Notes under the pieces: model-generated
The model's input: the letters and a program-made list of their open reading frames with translations, nothing else
Told to the model about the DNA's origin: nothing
The model's database searches: none
Part shown: positions 46,300-58,575 of the stretch, one piece after another
How positions within the stretch are numbered: the first letter of the stretch is position 1
Layout: each line of letters begins with the position of its first letter
NCBI GenBank assembly: GCA_022264855.1
Contig: JABYQU010000050.1
Coordinates: 124,001-188,000 of the forward strand
Reading direction: 5' to 3'
From: Lenzites betulinus
Taxonomy: Eukaryota; Basidiomycota; Agaricomycetes; Polyporales; Polyporaceae
DNA length: 64,000 nucleotides
Made by a program: the position numbers and the translations under genes

Positions 46300-47604
46300 C
46301 AGGTGCACACTGGGCTGGAGGCTGTGGCACTGTTTGGGGGATGGGTGCCAAGGGTGAAGAGAAGGTGGTGGTAGGGTGTGGAAAGGATGGTAGGGGCTCG
46401 CTCTTGAGATTATCCCTGAGGCTGGAAACTGTGGATAAGAGGCCAAGGAACTGCTCAGCCCGAGTAGCCAGCCCTGCTTTGAAGAATGCATAGCCAATGG
46501 GATCCTTCAAGCAAACATGCCATAGGTGCGCCCACCACAGGCTACCTAGTACATGAACCTGCCAGCTCAATACTGCGTTAGAGACATGTGATTCTCATGG
46601 CTGGTGATGGCCATGTTGTCAAGGAGCCTGGGGGAAACCAAATCACAAGGATGAGATGCCCGCCACACGTAGGGTTGAAATTGCCAAGGGCGACAATATG
46701 GATCCAGTTGGCCGGGTTATTGAGTGCATCTGTATGTTTGACACAGATTGGATTTGGTCCCAAGTTAAAGCTCACCACCAGATACATGCTGTTGATGAAC
46801 GGGCGATGGAGGAGGCTGTTAGCTTTAAAGATCATAGCTTGCAGTTCATGTTGTGGTATATCTTCAGCATGTATGTGGGTATGTGGCCAGCATGTCTAGT
46901 GCCATGGTTAGCATAGCAGCAATGTCATAGAGATGCACAATTGTGGCTGAAGCCCACAATTTGGGGTTCTACATAGCGTGGCGAGTACTTGCACATTGTT
47001 TGCTGTGTTGTGAAGTCCACACAGAGCCTGAGTAGCCAGGGTCAATATAGGTGATATGGTCATGGTCGAAATACATACCCATTGCCCCCACCAAATGATA
47101 CCCCATGCGCAAGGGTGGCATAGGAATCATGTCAATGGGCCATATCAGCATGCCTGAAGGAGCATGCCACGTGGGCATGGTTCATGGTGCAATTGGCCTC
47201 AGATATGACAGAGTTCCATGAGGGGTCATTTGGCCAGCCAGCAAGGATGTCAACAATTCTGTCACTGCTGTCTATGAGAGTTTCTGTTGACCTGAGGGTA
47301 ATTAGCACATATTAGGACTGAGCAGCACGGCCCCTACCTTCCATCCCATTCATGAATGGTGTAGCCTTGTTCCTAAAGCGCATCCAATGAGATCAGCTTC
47401 CTGCTGCCCCCTGGCTGCTTTTTTTGCAATCATGCTGCCCTTTGCCATCTGTTCAATATGTATGGCAGACAGGGCAGGAAGAATGGAGGCTTTGGCAGAA
47501 TGCTTGAATGCAGAGGATTTGACCTTCCTGGCAGCAACATCATGCTTCTGCTTCTCTGCCAGGCAATGAGCAGCATGGCAAGTGTGCTTTGCCTCACTGT
47601 GCAT
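46300..47604 (-). pseudogene. Decayed TET/JBP-type 2OG-Fe(II) dioxygenase
   Basis: Reading leftwards, a basic N-terminal piece (KSSAFKHSAKASILPALSA) precedes LAGWPNDPSWNSVISEAN and then LAHGVSFGGGNG. The core follows at about 46835-46600: VVSFNLGPNPICVKHTD, WIHIVALGNFNPTCGGHLIL and IWFPPGS. In agaricomycete proteins of this type, the H-x-D (here HTD) and the GGHLxLWDLxxxxxFPPGS strand belong to the double-stranded beta-helix of TET/JBP-like oxygenases, which oxidise 5-methylcytosine. Here the frame is broken by stops near 47020-47060 and 46910, and the segment between GGHLIL and FPPGS is shortened, so it is not functional. Family call is from memory of motif order. Confidence 0.65.
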
Positions 47605-48074
47605 GGATGCCAGGCCTAGCAGTTGCGATGGTGGGGGCGAGGGGGGCTCCAGGTGAGACTCAACCTCAAACCCCTGTGGCTCCCCAGAGAGGAAGCAATA
47701 GAGTAGGCTGGATGTATTCCCAGTGGATTAACAGTGTGGGCTTCAAAGGCTTTTGGTAGTCAGGAGCTGCCCGGCATTGCTTTTTGAATGAATGACCTAC
47801 CTTGTGTACCATTGTAGCTGTGCAGATAACATGGGGCTGCAGTACTTGGTGGAGCTAGCAGGCAGGGGCGGGTGCAGGTAGGCATGTGTTAGATGGTGAG
47901 GGAAGGAGCTAGCAAGCAGACACAGTAGGGGATGAGGTGGCAGGCATGGCATACTCACTATGCCTGACATGATGTAACACCATGCCACACTCAACACAGA
48001 TTATGTAAGCATCACGCATAAGCCAGTGAGCTGGGGGCATGGATGAGAAGGGGCAGATATGCACTCACCTTAGG
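47605..48074. other. No recognisable gene
   Basis: This may include the 5' part of the dioxygenase relic. I see no motif. Confidence 0.4.
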
Positions 48075-48680
48075 CCGGGATGGCATTGCTCCCTAGGAGG
48101 GGTGCATATATCTCGGGAATGCCTGGGTCGTTTTGCACGTGCAAGGGCTCGTTGGAACCGCACTGCATGCACATTTCTAGGGTGCCCCTGTGCGTGTCTG
48201 CGCGACGCAAAACGGGCGAGCTATTGCCCGTTTTGTGTTGCTTGGAGCGCCCTACTAGCACCCATACAGCACATATTAGTACTTACCTGTTCCCAGTAAT
48301 ATCTATATGTTATTTTTCGCCTTTAAAATTTGTTTCAAACGACCCCAGATAGAACTTGATTGGGTGGAAACTGAGTGAGCTAAGCAGAGAGGGGAGAGCA
48401 GGGTGTGCGCACCAAAAACAAACATAAGCGCCCATATGTCGAGGTTATTGAGGCAGGGGAGGGGCCCGGGAGATGAGATAAAGACTTAATCTACAAAGAT
48501 AAGCACACAATCAGTTAGATATGGACTAATCTGCTATCTCTGGGGAGATAGCAGGCCTCCCCCGGGCTGCCTGCCTAATTAGGCAGGTCCCGGGGCACTC
48601 TCTGGAGCTTCGTAACACATTACGGGCCCCGACGGTTTGTAATGTAAAACAGTTCTGGGAGCTAAACGGTTCATTACAGT
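48075..48680. mobile_element. Solo arm of the fold-back element family
   Basis: This matches the right arm of the 19826-22187 element in the same orientation, with substantial divergence. It keeps hairpins in altered form: CTGCTATCTC/GAGATAGCAG (48531-48554), CGTAA/TTACG (48611-48624) and the perfect palindrome CCTGCCTAATTAGGCAGG. Another pairs GCAAAACGGGC with GCCCGTTTTGT across GAGCTATT. No partner arm is nearby. It abuts, and seems to truncate, the C-terminus of the minus-strand Cys-cluster gene. Confidence 0.8.
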
Positions 48681-48689
48681 ATTTGGGTA

Positions 48690-50730
48690 CAACAGCTGCT
48701 GCCTGCGGAGGAGGCAGCACCGGCGAACCGCGCTCCAGGGCAGCGGAACCGCGCTCTAGTTCGGCGGAACCACACTCCAGTGCAGCGAGCTGGGTGTCAG
48801 TGCACTCGAAGGCCTGGTCCAAGAACCTACCCGACTTCTCCAAGAAGTCGGCCAGGCTGCTAGTAGCCCCGGCCATGAGGGTGCCGTATGCGTCGGACCA
48901 TGCTTTGAACAGAGCCTGTTGCTGGGTCAGGATGCGGAAGGCGACAGCTTCGTCGATCAAGAGGCCGGGGAGCGCAGATGGCGGTTTGACTCGCTGCTCA
49001 GACAAGGACTGGCAGAACCCGCAAGTAAACTCACGACGGGACCATTCGACCTTGGCATCAACGTAGCCGCGGAAGCTTCTGCCGAGGCCAAGGGCATGAA
49101 AAGACCGTTGGAAGGACTGTTGGCCAATGCCCCTTGGTAGGGTCCGAGGTCCTGCGGAAACAAGAGCAAGAAGAGTTAGCAAACCACAATGCAAAAGGGT
49201 CATGAAACTGTGCGTACCACTTGTGCGCCGCCGTCCTGGCCACTTGTTGTGTCGGCGGACGTGAGCAAGGTCGAAGCGAAGCCGGGCATCGCGCCTCTAG
49301 CGAGGGGGGCTAACGCGGGATCAGCATGGGTTTCGCGTTTTGCACAACGGTGGGAGGAAGAAGGCAGACCTTGTTTGGATAGGGGGGGTGTCACAATCAT
49401 GCTGAGTGGCATGTTGTGATATAGGAACTGCTTATATAGATCCAGACAAATATGCTGATAGCTTCAGCATAGTGGCCTTTTGGCCCAGTTGTTAGATTGT
49501 GGTATTGTCTGGGCACGGTCTCTCACAGGGGGAGCCCCTTGGACCCCGACGGCAAATCCACGGGCACCGAACGTCCTCTCGACCGTGTCGGAGGCCTCTG
49601 CAGTAGCTACTGGGGCCGAAACCACGGCAGAGACCGGTCGAGGACGAGGGTGGGGCCTTGCGGTCGGAGTGTCGGTGGGGGAACCTACCATTTCCACGTT
49701 GCTAGCTTCTCCTTTGGCGGATTGGACGGAGCCCTGGTCGGAGTGTTCGCCGCCCTCGGATTCCGTATCGGATGGGGTGGAGCCTTGATTGGCACCAGTT
49801 AGAGAGCGACGGTGCCCGGAAGCAGTAGCAACCGACTCACCGGGAGCAAGCGGAGGGAGTGGCCAGACAGGCGGGCGGCCCAGCTCCTGCATAAGGTCCT
49901 CAATGACCCAGGACAGAATGAGGTGCTTGGAACCTGCTACTCGAGGCGAGAAGTCAGTGTTCGAAACCAAGGAAGAGCGCGGAGGAAAATGGGGTGTACC
50001 GTAAGAGTAGCCCTTCAAGCGGTATCAAGCCACGTATTCCTGGCCCTGGATAGCGGCCATCTTGTCAGTGGCCTTAACGGGGTTGACCAAGTGGCAGGAC
50101 TGGCGGCCGTACCAACAACGGTCACAGCAGTCCAGCCCCTCGTGCATGATGCATCACATCTCGGTGCGGTCAGGCTCACAACCCCAGCAGCCAGTGCACT
50201 GTGAGGGGGTGGCAAGAAGGATCGTCAGTCATACGAGCAAAGAACAAAACCAAAGGAGGTGTACATGTTTCATATGGTCGTTTGGCAGCTGCGCCCTGCA
50301 AGGATAGACAGGTGGGGAGAGCTGGGGGAGCCCAGTGCGACGCTTCCGCGGCACGGGGGCCTTAATCTGGATGGACTTCTTCTGCGAACGATGGTACCCT
50401 GCTTTCTTCTCCATGGGGGCAAGCTTTGAGGTCAACGTGTGTGTAGGGATCAATACAATAGAATCATTGGTCTCAGACGCGGAAGAAGGCGGGAGATCCT
50501 CCGGCAGCGGCGCCCTGCCTTTACCTTTCCCTTGCTTCTGCTGTTTTGCTGGAGGGGCCGCAGGCCTGGGAGTAGTGGAGGGGCGCGAAGGCAGTGTCCG
50601 CAGCGGTGAGGCTACGCGCGCGGAGGCGTACGGAGGCACGGATGGGAGTGGGCACCAGCGGCGAAGAGGCAGGGGGCAGCGCAGAAGGCATCCCCAGCGA
50701 GAGAGAGAGAACTGCTTCACCCCAATCCAC
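48690..50730 (-). pseudogene. Agaricomycete Cys-cluster gene, decayed
   Basis: From the right: MPSALPPASSPLVPTPIRAS; basic RSLTAADTAF; after a frame change PSRPSTTPRPAAPPAKQQK, KGKGRAPLPEDLPPSSASET and KKAGYHRSQKKSIQIKAPVP. Next is a Cys-rich segment (CTGCWGCEPDRTE; after a TGA, GLDCCDRCWYGRQSCHL) near 50070-50200. Then a Ser/Thr-rich middle (DTESEGGEHSDQGS) and a helical C-terminal part (RILTQQQALFKAWSDAYGTL, SSLADFLEKSGRFLDQAFE). The tail has an imperfect repeat (ALECGSAELERGSAALERGS). The cysteine spacing recalls zinc clusters seen in transposon-linked agaricomycete proteins. One stop and at least one frame change argue against function. Confidence 0.55.
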
Positions 50731-50921
50731 AACATCCCTTGCTCATGTCTTTTGCTGTCTCCAGTTGAGAGGACTGAGGTATGGCTTCTGACGTCACACC
50801 TGTCCCTTGAGCCCAATATTAGCAAGTTTTCCATGCACTGTACAGGTGCTGGCCTGGGGAACAACTTGATGCTGAGCTTCAGTTGCATTGACAACCTTGG
50901 ATCATGCAAGTGACAACTTGA

Positions 50922-51119
50922 TCAAGTTGAGAGATCCCTGGGAGAGAGAATGTGAGGTTGGCCTGAGCAGAGGCACTCATAGTGTAGGTCACCATCTTCT
51001 TTGTAGTCACGAATGGTTTGGTGGACAGTCTTGCGATCACATTGATGGATGCGGGCAATTGAAGTGATGGAGGGGGGTTGGAAGTGGAGGCATGATAAAG
51101 ATGAAGAAATTTTGCTCAT
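50922..51119 (-). pseudogene. Tc1/mariner-like transposase N-terminus fragment
   Basis: A helix-turn-helix followed by a GRP-like motif: SITSIARIHQCDRKTVHQTI, then DYKEDGDLHYECLCSGQPHI and LSPRDLS. This matches the paired-like DNA-binding start of Tc1-type transposases (IAR..., SGRP..LT.RD). It stops after about 65 residues and no DDE core is seen. Confidence 0.6.
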
Positions 51120-51122
51120 TTT

Positions 51123-52800
51123 GTGCAAGAAAGTGAAACCATTTGTACAGAGGGAGAGATTAGGAGGTTGAGAAGTGAGGTGTGTAAACAATTTGGCAAT
51201 AGTGTGAATGGTAGATGTGCAAATGAGCAGAATGTTCTGAGGATCCTATTCACTGGCGAGCACCAAAATAAGCACCCATGTCTTGTGCACTCCTATTCCA
51301 CCCAGGAATTAAGCAAGTACATGCATATGAATACACTTGAGAATATGCCACTCTATAACTGGATTAGAACATCAGACAAACAGCGTATAAAAAAGGAAAA
51401 AGGCAGAATCACTGTGGTTGAAGTTAACAGTGGTGAGTCAGAGTTTGAAAAAAATTACAATGTTAATGAAAACACTTCCCTTGGTGGAGCTGGTTCGTCT
51501 CTGGAGAAGAAAGAGGAGTCTGATGATGAGCTTTTATTAACTGGCACAGCCAACAAAAATATTAATAATAAACCAAAGTCTGCAGTGCTTAATACTGCAT
51601 GCAAGGTCAAGTATGTGTAGTTTTATGAAAGCCATCTACAGTAACATTCACACCATATAAAGCTGCTTGATCAGTCTGAAGCATTTGTGCCAAACTTTAT
51701 AGGAGACTCTTTGCCTCGAAGAGATTCAGGTAACCGTGAGCAATATTGTATGACTATGCTAACAATTTTCAAACCATGGTGATCAGGTCAGGATCTCTGT
51801 CCAACCCAGGATGTGTTATGGGATAATGTATTTAATAGTCACAAATTGACTGATAGGTAGACAGAAATCATGAAATTCTTTTATATCAAGCATGAGTGCA
51901 ATGATGTCCGGGATGATTTTTCTGCATCTAGAAAAAAAGGTACTTAAGCTGGGCCATCACCATTCAATGTGGACAATACCACTATCCAGGCAAGCTTACA
52001 CTTTGTGTTGGAATGCCAGTGATGGTGAAGGTAAATAAAGCCACAGAATGGTGTGTGACCAATGGTGCAGAGGGCATAGTTGGATGTTGGCTGAAAGTCT
52101 AGACCTATCAGTAAGGACAAGGACACACTAGAGACATTGTTTGTCAAGTTGACTGCTGCACCCACCCCAGTGAAACTGGAAGGCTTGCCAGAGAATGTGG
52201 TGCCTATCAGTCACCAATCACAGAAGATTAGATGTAAAATGCCAAATGGAAATTTCTTGTCTGTGAGCTGTGATCAGGTATCAGTTATACCTAATTTTGC
52301 AATGACAGATTTTGGCTCTTAAGGAAGGACACATCCCTATAATGTATGTGATTTGCAAAACTGACAGTCCCACCAGTCAATTTATACATGTCTCTCATGG
52401 GGGTCTACATATGAGGGCACAATCATTGTACAGCTATTTGATTCTAAAAAGCTAAGGGGGGCATTGCAAGTAGCCTGCGTCAAGAATTCAGAGAGCTGGA
52501 ACTCTTGCTATCTGTATACTCAGAATGCAAGCAGACATGGCAATATCTTGTTGCTGATCAAAATCCAATCTTGTCAAAGCTAACTGAGAAGTTTAATGTC
52601 AAGGCTCAAAATATAAGAGCAGAAGAGGACACCCAGACACAATATTTTGCATGTCAATCATGTCAGTATACTAGTGAAGTTGAGGGGTATAGTAATTATC
52701 TCTGGGACACATCAAAAGACATTTGGAAGAATAGCATATACCTTCATTTATTGCCTTCAATGTATATAATGTCAAGGTCAATATCACCACAGAGATAACA
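51123..52800 (+). pseudogene. Degraded SF1 (PIF1/RecD-like) helicase of agaricomycete transposons
   Basis: The clearest part is 52137-52480: LPENVVPISHQSQKIRCKMP, VSCDQVSVIPNFAMTDFGS, then after a stop GRTHPYNVCDLQN and HQSIYTCLSWGSTYEGTIIV. That is the helicase motif V-VI zone (usually S/A-Q-G-R/K-T and a Y-T-A/C-L-S-R motif), with the Arg of motif VI replaced by Trp here. The 51123-51620 ORF (VLRILFTGEHQNKHPCLVHS) may be its upstream portion but I do not recognise it firmly. Walker motifs are not visible. Confidence 0.55.
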
Positions 52801-53007
52801 CTTGCAGATTACAACCAAAAATACCCACTGTGTGGGCTTAATCTAGATATGGTTCCATGATGGAATCAAAACTGAACACAAACTTGTATTGGATGGTAAT
52901 ATCATACATTTAGATGCAAAATCTTTACAGAAGGCTAGTAAGCGCAGACTGAGTGTATTGCTCTATACAAAGCTATAACAAATTTGTATATATGTTAATA
53001 ATATCCA

Positions 53008-53051
53008 CTCTCATCAATCGTACCTGCCAGCAATGGCCCTCTTGAGCAAGT
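53008..53051. repeat. Extra copy of the long-arm terminus
   Basis: TCATCAATCGTACCTGCCAG followed by CAATGGCCCTCTTGAGCAAGT matches the outer end of the right arm (37290-37336), in the same orientation. The rest of the arm is absent. Confidence 0.75.
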
Positions 53052-54949
53052 ACCTACTAGTGATTTACCTTACAACCGCTGGATTGCCCTTATACAAGGG
53101 CATGACCTCTGGCGCTGTGGTATCTCAAACAATCAGCATGCAATGCTTTTGAAGATTGCAGTCGCCTATTGTGCCTTCTCCTGCACTGACCATCCATGTG
53201 TCAATATCAATAACATCGACATCTTTCGACATCTTCACTGGTCATCTCGCTGCCCTTGCACATGTCTTTGGACCTTACAATTGCACTGATTGTGAGATTG
53301 GTGAGCTCGTCAACTATCTCAAGCTGATACTCCCATAGGTATGTCATGGTGTTTGATGCCTGCACACTTCTGATGTTCCTCGTCTCTTCACGAAATATTT
53401 GTGGGTTCTGCCATTCCAGCCCCATACTTGTCAGATGATGAAGGGGAGGGAGAAGGAGGTGGTGATGTCATGGCTGTCAAGCATGTACCTAATGACGACT
53501 CGGAGGACCATATGTCTGATGACCAATCTATGCTAAGCTTAAAGACCTATGGTAGCAACTTGGACTGATAGGGCTTCTTCATTATGGGTGCAAACCTTGT
53601 TGCTTTATCTGTATGTCTATGTGTATGCCTCAACATGTTAGTATATTCAATATGAGCTCAATTACTATGACAGCTTCTCTGTGCCATACAGATTTAAGTA
53701 TGCAGGGGTACTAGTACTGGTAATGTAAGTACTTGTGCTCTGCAAATCGGTGCACATCTGCAGGCAATTAGGTTATCTATTGACCTGTGGCAACCTACAT
53801 GTGATCTGTAGCTCTGCAGGTTGTTCACTGCAGGTATTGCTATTTCCAACACTCTGATCCGGATTCATAGATGATCCATGGCATGGGTACCCATACCTAT
53901 GTGATTTGTACCTATGAGTAAATCTGTAGGTTCCTTGAAAATCTACCTGCAGATGACACAAACCTATGCTCAGCTCTAGCCCTTGTCCCCTCTAGCATAT
54001 ATAACTATAATATATATACTAGTCTTTAATACACCAGTACAGTGTATCTAATAAGTGACCTAAGCTGCCATCAATTATAGCACCATCTTATGAGCAGAGT
54101 CTATTGAACAGTATATCAATGCTTTGGCATATAACACTGTGGTTGGCTTATTATAAGCACTACATATATATAATTACAGTTAAACATATACTGTAGTCAT
54201 AATAACAATTCAACCCAATGGCTACTAAGAGAAGTTACATATACTAATGAACTATAATGTCTTAGAAGCTTGTTATAGCTGTGTGTGTAAGCTAGGGTTG
54301 GGCCCCAGTGAGAATCAACAATGTCCAGGTGGTTCTGTTTGTGTCCATAGTTGTCCGTAGTGTGTAAGCCGCCCAGTGTGGCGACTTCACGAGATCAGAC
54401 GGGAGACCAAAATGGGAATGAGCTGTATTGCTTCGTTGCTGTAGCGTGAGCTAGGGAACATAGCGGAATACAATGGAGAGTCTCTTACCTTCGTTGCCGT
54501 AGCATGAGCTAGGGAATGAAGGGTTCGAGATGCGGGCATATAAGCTAAACCGAATCAACCACAAACAGACCAGAATGTTGGACTTCCCGCCCATGGAAGC
54601 GAGCGGGAACCGCGAACCCAAGAAGCCCGTGGTACAATCTGCGAACCTCAGGCATAACCCCGTAGCAGGGTTACATAGTGCTCCAGATGTGCCAATGACC
54701 ATATTTGGCTCCATAAGCGCCTGTGTTGATCACTTGAAAGTGCCATGTCATTATCTCTCTCTCTCAGCACATGTCAAGCATGTCAAGCTTGTGAAGCTGT
54801 ATCTATTCACTTTATCCTTCTCATGTAAACCAATCAGTGCACTCTCGTGCCCCGGAGGCCCTCCACTGCACCCTGCTGCTGCCAGTCCTGCTACTCCCAC
54901 TCCCATTCCACTCCTGCCCGCCCAACATCAGCAATTTGACACCTACTTG
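53052..54949. other. Relic DNA without a recognisable gene
   Basis: AT-rich to 54.3 kb. A TTCGTTGC(T/C)GTAGC(G/A)TGAGCTAGGGA unit occurs twice near 54430-54520. ORFs here are short and show no motif. Confidence 0.5.
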
Positions 54950-54955
54950 ATGGCT

Positions 54956-54995
54956 ACTTGCGCCCAAGTAGCCGTACTTGCGCCCAAGTAGCCGT
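54956..54995 (+). repeat. Left subterminal repeat, two 20 bp units
   Basis: ACTTGCGCCCAAGTAGCCGT occurs twice in tandem. Each copy, with the preceding CT, can form a hairpin CTACTTG-CGCC-CAAGTAG. Confidence 0.85.
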
Positions 54996-55130
54996 ACTTC
55001 GGTTGAAGTAAGATTACTTGGGCCGAAGACGCCTACTTGGCATTTGAGATTCTACTTGACAGTCTTGAAGCTGACTTCACCTTTTTGAATGTACTTAGTA
55101 TTACACAAGTTAAAGCAGTAATATATGTCA

Positions 55131-58100
55131 TTAAAAAGCAATCTCATGTGCATGGTGATCAGCGTACTTATTTACATAGAAGGCATTGAAAGCGTCCAAT
55201 GAATCGGTGTAAGTAAGGGTACGAGGTATTGTATGGGCGCCTGCTACACCAATCAAGTGGGCTGCACGAAGTATACAGTCTAGATGGATCACAGACATGA
55301 CCAGGAGGCCATAGGCATCTAAGTGGGGCTTGACAATCCACATCCCGGTCTGATCACACGGAGTATCCTTTGATAGAACGAACCATGATACAAGGGCGCA
55401 GGGGAAGTCCGAGCCATCGTGGTGCTTGAAAGAGAAGAACAAACGTATGCGCACAACCGCTAAACCTTGGAACCCCGGAAGGGCTTCGTCGTCGTCGACG
55501 AACACACAGTCGTTACGGGCTGGACTGCTGCGCCACAACATACATGCGCGGATGCGCTCCCTCTTCATGCCCTTGATTCCGGAAAGGTCACTGGGGGTGT
55601 AAAACACAGCGAGGGCGGAGGGGAAAACCGAGATCCGTGGCGGCGCGGGGGGACATAGCTCAATATCGATAGCATCATCGCCCACTTCCACATCGTCATT
55701 CAGCTGGACATGCAGGAAGCGTCGGATAAGATTCGGAAGTTGCGGGGCGCCGATGAACATTGCCACTCCATTGGTTGTCTTCGGGAAGCCACGTGCTGCA
55801 AATCCGGGGTTAGAATGGCTCAAACAACACGAGAAACTATGTGCTCACCTTTGCGCTTCGCAAGGGTTACCTTGCCGAGTACGTCTGCATCCACCGGACC
55901 GCCATCGTCGTCCTCCTGTACAGCGGCGTCGACGTCAATTAGCACCGCCGGGTCATGTACCCCTTCACCGTCGCCGTCGGCATCCTCCAAGCCGAGGCCC
56001 GCCCATATATCTTCCTCCTCATCCTCAGCGCATATACATGCGCCCTGGAGCATACTGCGCGTGGTGAAATCTGATCGTGCAGCAGCGAGCTTGTCGAGGT
56101 GTTGGTTTGTAAGTAACATTTGACCGAGCGCCTCATACCGATTGGAGTGGCGATACGGCTCCTTCACCGCCTGTATGTGTTTCGACTTGGTAATGGATGA
56201 ACAGAGACCGTTTGGAGCACCAAAGTTTTGTGTCAGGTATGGGTAGTGGCTCATCGAATGCTGCCGGGGCAAAGAGAAGCGCAGTCCATTGGGGAGGCGG
56301 ACACCGATGTCCTCAAAGATGACCCGGTCTTGGTGGAAACACTGTAGCGCATCTTCGATTTGCACCAGGGTGTCGGTGGTGATGGCCTCGCGGCGTACTA
56401 GGTAACAGAACTCGAGAAAAGCGCTGAGCGCGTGGACCATCTGTGCGGGGACGTGTCCTACAATCACGGGCAAGTACACCTGTGAATCGTTAGCAAGGTG
56501 GGACTATATTGGAGATATTGACAGTGCACGTACCTTCATGAGGGCCTTCGAGTCATCTCCGGTCCACTGTTTGAATCCACGGCCTTCCGGGAAGCGGCAG
56601 AGGCCAGGAAAGCTTGGCACAGCAGCGATGCTGAATGGCTGTGGCATCAGATATGCCAATGAAACAGACCTGGGAATAATGGCACTCACCGCCGATCGAT
56701 GTCTGCAAGAACCACCGCAGCGCCGGCCTTACCATGCTTGAGTTCGAGGTATTCCCCCACCCAGGTCACAAGGTGGTCTTTGAAGGTGCCTTTGATAATT
56801 TGATGGAGGAGATCCAGCAACAACATTTCATGTATGTCTGCACGCGGGAACACGGTCGTGAACGGCTGCAAAATGTGTCGAGTTCATGACCAATTAGCTA
56901 GTGAGCAGAGGCCCAGAAGATGCTTGCTACTTACGACTAAATCACCCGCAATGCCATACTCGTCCCAGAGGACTTTGAGATCGAGGGCGGTGAGTAATGC
57001 CTGTGTGTGTCCATGACATCGTCGGGGCACATTCGATTCGTCGAGGTCTTTGCGATTGGAGGTACATCTGCGTGTTGGTCAGGACATGGTCCGCTTTCAG
57101 TGCGACACTGACTACTCACTTTGCGCACCACCCCTGCATGACACATGCTAACAGAACTTGCTCAGGGTAGTCAGCGATGTAAGGTCCAAGCCCGTAGATT
57201 ACACGCCGGAAGTGCCCATCCGCGCAGCGCATGATTTCCGCGACTGTCATCCCTGTGTGCAAGGGGTCCAGTATGGTGCGGAGTGATGCGTGAAATAGTT
57301 GGCGACGAAACTTGTGAAAACAAAGGTCGTGCGCAAACTCTCGATCGGCTGCGAATGAAGAACTGTTAACTTAACATCGAGTAGTACAGGACATCTCAGT
57401 GAGACTGGTACGATGTGACTTACTTTTGGGGACAGCGAGGAAGGCGACTAGTGAGACTGCATTCCAATGGGCGCGTCGAGCCGTGTTGCGCACCAGCCCA
57501 TTGGAGAGATACAGCGCATAATACTCATTTTGGCCTGTTGCCACTGACACGGTGGTCTTGTCGCTCCCGAGGACGATCGGGCAGAATGTGGTGTCTACAT
57601 TCGCCGGGTCTTGCGCGATGATATCCTGGGCGACACATATTAGCCTATAGCAACGCAGGCCATGCCTAAATGACTCACTGATTGCCTCCACGCCCAGTCG
57701 CCGGACATGAAGTCCTTGTATTCACGTTGTTCCCCGTGAAAGACCTGCTTCGCAGCGAAGTCCATGTCTTTGGCGAAATTGCGGTTACCGAGCTGAGTGT
57801 GAAGGACGCGACGCGGGCAGCGAAACCAGACAGAATATTCACGGAGCATCCATGATAGAACGTTGTTGTCGGGGCGAGGTCCGGTGTAGGTGACCCGAAA
57901 CTCCTGCCATGGTATGTCGCCGAGGGGTATGGTGTCGATACTTTCATAGAGGTCTCGTGAATTGGTGAACGGTGGGTCGTGGTCAGGAGGGAGTGTCGCC
58001 GCCCAGATCTGCATGAGGTCATTGATGTTCGCCGCAGACATTTGTTCCTTTCTGAAGAGGAAGTCGGCCAATTCGAAGTGTGCATGCAACGTATATGGGG

Positions 58101-58575
58101 TGTAGTCATTAGGCGCGCGCGGCTCAGGAGGTGGAGCTGGATCATCGGGAGAGAGCGATACACCTTGGGCATTGCATGGCCGACCTGGATAATTAATATG
58201 TATACTACTGTTAGACAAAGGCTAACCAATGTCAATTGTAGGTGCTAGCACAGACACACCGGTGATAATAGGATGTGTAACCATAATGGATGGCCCAGGA
58301 ACATCTCCGAGTCCTTCAGCAGCGGCATCGAGTTCAGCCATGGCGACGTTGTCCGGATTGAACGGTAGATCGTGGGGCAGCCACTGTGCTTCAGGAGTAT
58401 CCTCACAAGGAGCTGGTGCAGCGTCCTCGTGCACGACGTCGGGATGTGGATCTGCGGCCCCTGGGCCAGCGTGGGTGGCCGCATGGTGTCGTTTGTGCCC
58501 TCCTAACGTTTTGAAGAGCCTGGGGCACCCAGCAGTAAGGCATGGGATCATGGCAGGTCTGAACAATCGGCGCAT
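55131..58575 (-). CDS. Plavaka transposase
   Basis: It probably starts at MIPCLTAGC (58551) with a C2H2 finger (C-x4-C-x12-H-x4-H: PCLTAGCPRLF..GHKRHHAATH). Exons then give HFELADFLFRKEQMSAANIN, PPFTNSRDLYESIDTIPLGD, EYSVWFRCPRRVLHTQL and YKDFMSGDWAWRQ. Next come IVLGSDKTTVSVATGQNEYY, FPRADIHEMLLLDLLHQIIK with GTFKDHLVTWVGEYL, and CRFPEGRGFKQWTGDDSKAL. Near the C-terminus are SLPRQHSMSHYPYL, GAPNGLCSSITKSKHIQAVK and NRYEALGQMLLTNQHLDKLA, with the ending SLDAFNAFYVNKYADHH at stop 55131. These blocks, in this order, are hallmarks of Plavaka (CACTA-related, RNase-H-fold). No stop or frameshift is seen inside the exons; introns are short GT..AG. An acidic insert (EDEEEDIWAGLGLED) lies late. It could be active. 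Confidence 0.9.
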
